Source: Microbispora sp. NBC_01189 (GTDB lineage Bacteria; Actinomycetota; Actinomycetes; Streptosporangiales; Streptosporangiaceae). From it: a DNA stretch of 64,000 nucleotides. The notes below the pieces were generated by a model. The model saw nothing but the letters and a program-made list of their open reading frames with translations, had not been told where the DNA came from and did not search any database. The translations under genes were made by a program, and so were the position numbers. The stretch spans positions 3,701,501 to 3,765,500 of the forward strand of contig NZ_CP108581.1 in NCBI RefSeq assembly GCF_036010665.1, written 5' to 3'. Below are positions 53,566 to 58,841 of this stretch, piece after piece (position 1 is the first letter of the stretch; every line of letters begins with the position of its first letter).

Positions 53566-54809
53566 GGGAGCACCGCCAGGTCGTCCAGGCTCTTCCAGAA
53601 AGCCAGGACGGCCTCATGCGACTCCGCGGTGTAGCGCACGCAGGCGAGCCGCGAACGGCAGTCGCCGGTCTGGGGAACGGGCGTGCCGGGCGGGATGAAC
53701 AGCTGCCTGCCGATGACCTCCGGCCGGCCGTCCAGCTCGTCCCATCCGCGGATCCCGCTGTAGGAGCCCAGATCGCCGGCCGTGAGGAACCGCATGGCGG
53801 CGTATGGCGCGGCGGGCGGGCCGAACGACGGCAGCTCCGCGGCGCCGACGCCCAGCCCCGCCGCGAGCATGACCGCGGCGAGGTCGGTTCCGGTGACGAG
53901 CCGGATCAGCTCGGGGATCCCGTCGCCCGGCAGCCGGGCGCCGAGCTCCATCAGGACCGGTCCCGCGTCGCTCAGGCGCACCTCGCAGTGGAACGGCCCG
54001 GCGGTCACGTTCAGCGCCCGGACCACCTGGTCCGTGTACGCGACGACCTCGTCCGCCACATCGTCCGGGAGGTCGGCGGGCGTCAGATGCCCCAGCTCGA
54101 CGAAACGCGGCTCGGCGCCGAGGACCTTCCCGGTGATCGCGACGACGGTGACCCGGCCGTTCTCGACGTAGCCGTCGGTGCTGACCTCCTCGCCCGCGAC
54201 GTACTGCTCGACGACGACGGTGTGCCCCATCGGGCGGCCGAGGTCGAGCTCCCGGTCGCCGGTCAGGGCGGCGTACGCGGCGGCGAGCCGCGCCCAGTCG
54301 TCGGCCCTGCTCACGTGGATGCTGCCGGAGGACTCAACCGGCTTCATGACGCACGGGAAGCCGACGGCGTCGGCCGCCGTGCGCAGCTCCTCCGGCGAGG
54401 ACGCCTCGGCGAAGCGCGGCGTGCGCAGCCCGGCGGCGGCGACCCGCTCGCGCATGCGCGCCTTGTTCCGTACGGCGTCCACGGTCTCCACGGGCAGGCC
54501 GGGCAGGCCCAGACGCGCCGCGAGCCTGGCCGTCGTGGCCACGTAGAAGTCGCAGCCCGGGAGCACCGCGGCGAGCGGTTCACGCTCGTGGTGCCCGGCG
54601 ACCACGTCGAACAACGTCCGCTCGTCGTTGGTGTCCACGGTGAGCACCACGGAGGCGAGCTTTCTCAGGTCGGGGGGGATCTCGCAGTCGCCCACGTCCT
54701 GCGAGGCGATCACGACTGTCATGCCGAGGTGGTGCGCGAGCCGGGCGACGTCTGCGCCGCCGGAGACCGGTTCTACGACGAGGACGGACGAGCCGACCGG
54801 ATCGAACAC
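53562..54809 (-). CDS. ATP-grasp ligase (first)
   Basis: 415 residues from GTG 54809, which has GGAGG 7 nt upstream. The pre-ATP-grasp domain is residues 1-105. ATP-grasp motifs are VRNKARMRERVAAAGLRTPRF, FPCVMKPVESSGSIHVS with the ATP-binding Lys, EQYVAGEEVSTDGYVENG and AGPFHCEVRLSDAGPVLMELGARLPG for Mg binding. It resembles the L-amino-acid/dipeptide ligase branch (BacD/carnosine-synthase-like). With the second ATP-grasp enzyme it can make two amide or hydrazide bonds. It lies between the AlaX-like gene (22 bp) and the N-hydroxylase (overlap). Confidence 0.9.
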   Translation of the reverse strand: MFDPVGSSVLVVEPVSGGADVARLAHHLGMTVVIASQDVGDCEIPPDLRKLASVVLTVDTNDERTLFDVVAGHHEREPLAAVLPGCDFYVATTARLAARLGLPGLPVETVDAVRNKARMRERVAAAGLRTPRFAEASSPEELRTAADAVGFPCVMKPVESSGSIHVSRADDWARLAAAYAALTGDRELDLGRPMGHTVVVEQYVAGEEVSTDGYVENGRVTVVAITGKVLGAEPRFVELGHLTPADLPDDVADEVVAYTDQVVRALNVTAGPFHCEVRLSDAGPVLMELGARLPGDGIPELIRLVTGTDLAAVMLAAGLGVGAAELPSFGPPAAPYAAMRFLTAGDLGSYSGIRGWDELDGRPEVIGRQLFIPPGTPVPQTGDCRSRLACVRYTAESHEAVLAFWKSLDDLAVLP

Positions 54810-54831
54810 GGACTGACCTCCACTTCCGGGT

Positions 54832-55719
54832 TCATGACTGCTTGGCCGTAGTGTTGACTACCAGCTCCCCCTCTCCGATCACTATCCGCACGTCGATCGA
54901 GGCCAGCTCGCCGAGATCGCCCAGGTGGGTGCCGCCGCAGGGGAGCCGGGCGTGACCCGGGGGCAGCTCGCAGCTCCACCAGCGGCGGGAGTTGATCCAG
55001 GGCCCGTCGGTGTCGATCGCGATCCGCCCGCCGCCGGCGATCCACTCCGCCAGCCGGGCCGTGACGCCCTCGCGCACCGCGTCGAGCCGCCCGGAGAGGG
55101 CTTCGGCGTCGAAGCCCGCCTTGCGGAGCGACTTGCCGAGGCGGTACCGGTCAACGCTCTCCCAGGGGGTGATGCTCGACCGGGTGATCGCCGTCTGGTC
55201 GAAGTCGGGGCTGCCGAGACAGTCCGTACGCGGGACCTTGCGCCACAGGTCGCGCAGCTCCATGTTTAGGGCGAGGGACATCAGGTGGCAGGCGGTGTGC
55301 GCGGCGCTCAGGCTCGACCGCCGCGCCACGTCCACCGCCAGGCCCGCCTGTTCACCGGCGAGATCCGCCGGGTCCCCGTCCGGCGGCGTCTCGAGGACGT
55401 GACCGACGAGGAAGGACCAGCCCGGGTCCGTACGGCGGGCGGGGATCGCCTCCGCCCGGTACAACGTGCCGTCCGGCCCGGCCGCCATCGTGACGGCGTC
55501 GACGACGGCGTGCTCCCGGCCCCCGAGCGTCAGGGTGCCCCGGTCGCCCGGCTGGTCGGGCCAGGTGTGGTCGAGCGGGTGGAACGGCGTCCGGTCGGTG
55601 ACGATCACGAACGGGCCGTCGTCGCCGGCCGCCTCCGCGAGGACGACGGTGGCCTCACAGGCGCTCACGCCCTGCGGGAACAGGGCGACGGTGCTCGGGG
55701 CCGAGGTGGTTTCGCCCAT
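54832..55719 (-). CDS. AlaX-like aminoacyl-tRNA editing-domain protein
   Basis: 295 residues. The alanyl/threonyl-tRNA synthetase second-additional-domain fold is marked by the zinc ligands LSAAHTACHLMSLALN (HxxxH, about residue 140) and LPCGGTHLGDLGELASI (CxxxH, about 260). Free-standing AlaX proteins hydrolyse mischarged Ser- or Gly-tRNA(Ala). Inside a cluster making an amino-acid analogue through a MetRS-like enzyme, it could deacylate tRNA charged with the product (self-resistance) or act on an aminoacyl ester intermediate; both are inference. The N-terminal 100 residues carry the usual AlaX beta-barrel. Confidence 0.82.
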   Translation of the reverse strand: MGETTSAPSTVALFPQGVSACEATVVLAEAAGDDGPFVIVTDRTPFHPLDHTWPDQPGDRGTLTLGGREHAVVDAVTMAAGPDGTLYRAEAIPARRTDPGWSFLVGHVLETPPDGDPADLAGEQAGLAVDVARRSSLSAAHTACHLMSLALNMELRDLWRKVPRTDCLGSPDFDQTAITRSSITPWESVDRYRLGKSLRKAGFDAEALSGRLDAVREGVTARLAEWIAGGGRIAIDTDGPWINSRRWWSCELPPGHARLPCGGTHLGDLGELASIDVRIVIGEGELVVNTTAKQS

Positions 55720-55749
55720 GGCGCGGTCCTTGTCCTTACACGAAAGGGA

Positions 55750-57507
55750 TCAGACGGCGAACGCGGTGTCGATGATACGGCCGCGCATTCTCCGGTGTCC
55801 GGCGGACGGAACGAGGTCCCGGACCACGCAGACGCGCTGGAGCCATCGGTCCCGGCCGTCGTACCTGGGGGTGAACTCCGAGCGGCCGTGGACGGCCCTG
55901 CGGTTGTCGACGATCAGCAGGTCTCCCGTGTCGAGGCACACCCACCGCCTGACCTCGTGGAGCACCGCGTGCAGCCGCTTCAGGGCGGCGTCCGCCTCGG
56001 GCACGATCCCCATCATGAGGTCGGGGTCGACGGTGAGATAGGGATCGAAGGGGTCGCCGTAGAGCACGCGCAGCAGCGGCCCGTTGCCCTTCGTGCCGTG
56101 GGAGCTGCCGAAGGAGTAGTCGATCCCGGTCCGGTAGAGGGGCTCGCCGAGGATCGCGCGCTCGCGGAGGCTCAGCCGGGGCAGGGCCATCCGCAGGCTG
56201 GCGCTGATCGTCCTGGCCACCCCGTCGTGGTCGGGCCGCAGGCAGTGCAGCAGCACGTAGTCGGGCATGAAGGGGTGGAACGCCGTCTCGGTGTGGTAGT
56301 CGAGCAGGATGGCCGAGCTCTCGGAGGAGAGCTTCGCGGCGTTGTGGGGCGTCGGCACCACGTTCTGGAACAGCAGGCCGTTCTTCTCCTGCCGGTAGCC
56401 GATGGGCTCGCCCAGCGCCTGCGCGAAGGCCGCCAGCCACAGCTCGCTGAGCGGGTTGCCGAAGCGGACGCGCGCCTTCGGGTCGGCGGGGGTGGGGGGA
56501 AGGCCCGGGTCCACGGGCAGGCCCTTCACCAGCAGGACGCCCGAGTCGGTGCCGTGCTGGCGGAACCGGCTCACCGCCTGCCTGACGACGCGTGGCATCT
56601 CGTGGAACCGCAGTTCGGCCTCGCGGAGGAACGCCTCCTCGTCGGTCTCCGAGTCGGGCAGGAACCCGTCGGCGAGCCCCGTGAACAGGTGGGCGTAGAC
56701 ACCGGCGTCGACGACGTGCGGCCCGGGCTCGTTCTTCAGGTTCTCCGTCAGGGAGAAGTCCCGGCCGGAGAACCGGTAGGCGCCGGTCACCTCGGCCGCC
56801 CGGTCGGCGGCCGACCCCTGGTGCCGGCCGTCCAGCAGCCAGGAGAGCAGGTTGAGCAGGAGCCGCGCGTTGTCCTCGCGGCCGAGGAAGGGACGCGCGA
56901 ACATCTCGGCGTTGCCCACCGCGGCGACCCTGCCCGCCCCGTGCCGCGCGGTCCCCAGGAAGATCTGCCCGTCCTTCTCCACCAGGCCGGTTAGCGGGAG
57001 GCGGGCGCCGACGGGCTTGGGCCGGTAGAGGTACGCCCGGGAGACGCCCTCCAGCGCGGGGTGCGTGCCGGTGACCCCGGCCGCGAACTGGTAGGGCCGC
57101 ACATGGGGCTGGGCCGGATCCGCGGGGTCGCCGATCGCCAGAGCGCCCGAGACGAACCCGAACGGGGCGGGGCCCTGAGGCGGCCGCGGCCACTCTCCGT
57201 CCCCGAGGACCAGCACCGCGCCGCCCTCCTGGACGTACCGGTCGAGGACCTCGCACTCCCCGGAAGTGAACACCGCTCCGTCGACGCCCGGAGCGGGAAT
57301 GAGCACGAGGTCCAGGCCCTTGAGCGCGTCCCCTTCGAAACCGTTCTCGAGAGCGGCCACCGTTCCGCCGAGAAGGTCGACGGCCAATTCCCCGAGGTCG
57401 GCGACGACACTGACCTCGGAGAAGTCGGCGGCCCGGCCGGCTCCCGATTTCCGCTGAATGTCGAACCTCCACACCGCAGCGTGCACCAGATCGATACCGA
57501 TCACCAT
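55750..57507 (-). CDS. GATase-like domain fused to clavaminate-synthase-like Fe/2-oxoglutarate oxygenase
   Basis: 585 residues; ATG 57507 has GGAGG 7 nt upstream. Residues 1-215 look like a catalytically modified class I glutamine-amidotransferase-like (DUF4350-type) domain (DLVLIPAPGVDGAVFTSGECEVLDRYVQEGGAVLVL). Residues 250-585 are a TauD/VioC/AsnO-type oxygenase: iron ligands in YHTETAFHPFMPDYVLL (HxE, about 403) and NRRAVHGRSEF (His, about 539), and the 2-oxoglutarate Arg in the RDRWLQRVCVVRDL region. Relatives hydroxylate free Arg, Asn or Lys at C-3 or C-4. It is the first gene of the operon and probably supplies a hydroxy-amino-acid. The fusion is unusual. Confidence 0.85.
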   Translation of the reverse strand: MVIGIDLVHAAVWRFDIQRKSGAGRAADFSEVSVVADLGELAVDLLGGTVAALENGFEGDALKGLDLVLIPAPGVDGAVFTSGECEVLDRYVQEGGAVLVLGDGEWPRPPQGPAPFGFVSGALAIGDPADPAQPHVRPYQFAAGVTGTHPALEGVSRAYLYRPKPVGARLPLTGLVEKDGQIFLGTARHGAGRVAAVGNAEMFARPFLGREDNARLLLNLLSWLLDGRHQGSAADRAAEVTGAYRFSGRDFSLTENLKNEPGPHVVDAGVYAHLFTGLADGFLPDSETDEEAFLREAELRFHEMPRVVRQAVSRFRQHGTDSGVLLVKGLPVDPGLPPTPADPKARVRFGNPLSELWLAAFAQALGEPIGYRQEKNGLLFQNVVPTPHNAAKLSSESSAILLDYHTETAFHPFMPDYVLLHCLRPDHDGVARTISASLRMALPRLSLRERAILGEPLYRTGIDYSFGSSHGTKGNGPLLRVLYGDPFDPYLTVDPDLMMGIVPEADAALKRLHAVLHEVRRWVCLDTGDLLIVDNRRAVHGRSEFTPRYDGRDRWLQRVCVVRDLVPSAGHRRMRGRIIDTAFAV

Positions 57508-57587
57508 GTCGGATCCTCCAGGTGAGACTTCGCGAGGTGAGACTTTCGCGTCCATCGGAGAGGCTAGAGGACGAAGTTCGGATTTCT

Positions 57588-57603
57588 GTACATTCCTCGT
57601 ATA
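57588..57603 (-). promoter_or_regulatory. Candidate SARP box for the biosynthetic operon
   Basis: On the minus strand TATAC (57603-57599) and TGTAC (57592-57588) form a direct repeat with an 11-bp period, 81 bp before the oxygenase start. The 11-bp spacing is that of SARP binding sites. Confidence 0.5.
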
Positions 57604-57655
57604 TCGGCGGAGGCTTTCCGGGCCTGTCCGGGCGGCAGGACATCGCGACCGTGCG

Positions 57656-57671
57656 CGCCGCATATACGGCG
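57656..57671. promoter_or_regulatory. Inverted repeat CGCCG-CATATA-CGGCG
   Basis: A perfect 5-bp inverted repeat around CATATA, overlapping the plus-strand direct repeat. It may be a second operator in the divergent region. Confidence 0.35.
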
Positions 57672-57678
57672 CTTATAC
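57663..57678 (+). promoter_or_regulatory. Candidate SARP box for the EamA gene
   Basis: TATAC at 57663 and again at 57674, an 11-bp direct repeat pointing toward the EamA gene and matching the repeat that points toward the operon. Confidence 0.5.
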
Positions 57679-57728
57679 AACGGCCGCCTAGCCTCATGTC
57701 CCAGCACGTCGCCCGGAGGAAACCGTTG

Positions 57729-58841
57729 ATGTCGATCGAAGAGCCCGCCGCGCGGAAGGCGGACGCGCCGGCCGCATGGATCGCCGAGTCGGGTCTCGTC
57801 GTGGTGGCCGCCGTTTTCGGGCTTACTTTCGTGGTAATTCAGGACGCCATAGAAGACGTGCCGCCGTGGTCGTTCGTGGCTCTCCGTTTTCTGCTGGCGG
57901 CCGGTGTGGTGGCCGTTCCGTACGCCGCGCAGATCGGCCGGCTCCCGCGTTCGGGATGGGGCGCCGGCGCGGGCCTGGGCCTGCTGCTGGTCGGCGGGTA
58001 CGCGTTCCAGACGATCGGTCTCGTGTACACGAGCGCGTCCAACTCGGGCTTCATCACCGGTCTCTACATCGTGTTCACCCCGCTCATGGCCGCGTTGCTG
58101 CTTCGCCAGCGGGTCACCCGCTGGAGCGCCCTGTGCATCGCGACCGCCGCCGTGGGCCTGCTACTCCTCTCGGGGTACGGCGGGGCCTTCCACCCGCTGG
58201 GCGACGCGCTCACGCTGGCCTCCAGCCTCTGTTTCGCGCTGCACATCATCGCCATGGACCGGGCGGTCCGCCTTTTCCCCACGGGAGCCCTGGTCGCGGT
58301 GCAACTGGCGACGTGCGGAACGCTCGCCCTGTGCATCGCGGTGGTCAAGGAGGATTTCCGCCTGCCCGGCGAATGGGACGCCTGGGGCGCGATCGCGTTC
58401 ACCGGACTGGCCGCCAGCGCCTTCGCCTATTTCGTTCAGGCGTACGCGCAGCGGCGTACCTCGCCGACCCGGGTGTCCGTCATCCTCGGGATGGAACCCG
58501 TCTTCGCCGGCGTCTTCGGATATTGGCTCGCGGGAGATCGTTTGACGCCGCTGGGCTGGGCGGGCGCCGCGACCATGGTGATCGGCGTGCTTCTCATGGA
58601 CGTCAAGCCGTCCCGCGTGTCGCTGAAGTGGGGGCGAAGCATTTTCACAGGCCGCCCGCAGGCTTTTGACATAGTATTTACCCGCCATGGCCGGGGGAGA
58701 GCAGCATCCAGATCTGCGGTTCCGCATACTCGGACCGCTGGAGCTGACGGCGAATGGCTCCCAGGTCATCTTGAAGGGCCAGAAGGTGCGAACGCTCCTG
58801 GCCCTTCTGCTCTGCTATCCGAACACGGCCGTACCGGATGA
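57729..58841 (+). CDS. EamA/DMT-family transporter with an extended C-terminus
   Basis: 370 residues from ATG 57729, which follows GGAGGA by 8 nt. Ten membrane helices fill residues 18-300 (GLTFVVIQDAIEDVPPWSFVALRFLLAA near the start, then SASNSGFITGLYIVFTPLMAALLLRQR and GMEPVFAGVFGYWLAGDRLTPLGWAGAATMVIGVLLM). The family exports amino acids and metabolites, so this is a likely second product or precursor transporter. The EamA domain is complete by about 58600; the last 70 residues are hydrophilic and overlap the SARP gene by 155 bp in another frame. The original stop was probably lost. It is divergent from the biosynthetic operon. Confidence 0.85.
   Translation: MSIEEPAARKADAPAAWIAESGLVVVAAVFGLTFVVIQDAIEDVPPWSFVALRFLLAAGVVAVPYAAQIGRLPRSGWGAGAGLGLLLVGGYAFQTIGLVYTSASNSGFITGLYIVFTPLMAALLLRQRVTRWSALCIATAAVGLLLLSGYGGAFHPLGDALTLASSLCFALHIIAMDRAVRLFPTGALVAVQLATCGTLALCIAVVKEDFRLPGEWDAWGAIAFTGLAASAFAYFVQAYAQRRTSPTRVSVILGMEPVFAGVFGYWLAGDRLTPLGWAGAATMVIGVLLMDVKPSRVSLKWGRSIFTGRPQAFDIVFTRHGRGRAASRSAVPHTRTAGADGEWLPGHLEGPEGANAPGPSALLSEHGRTG
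58672..58678 (+). promoter_or_regulatory. -10-like element just before the SARP start
   Basis: ATAGTAT lies 8 nt before ATG 58687 with no ribosome site between, suggesting a leaderless SARP transcript started inside the EamA reading frame. Confidence 0.4.

Noticed and set aside
51983-53617. Natural fusion of an N-terminal region to the cupin
   Set aside because: The upstream residues are a shadow of the N-hydroxylase gene; the cupin has its own ATG at an ATGA overlap.
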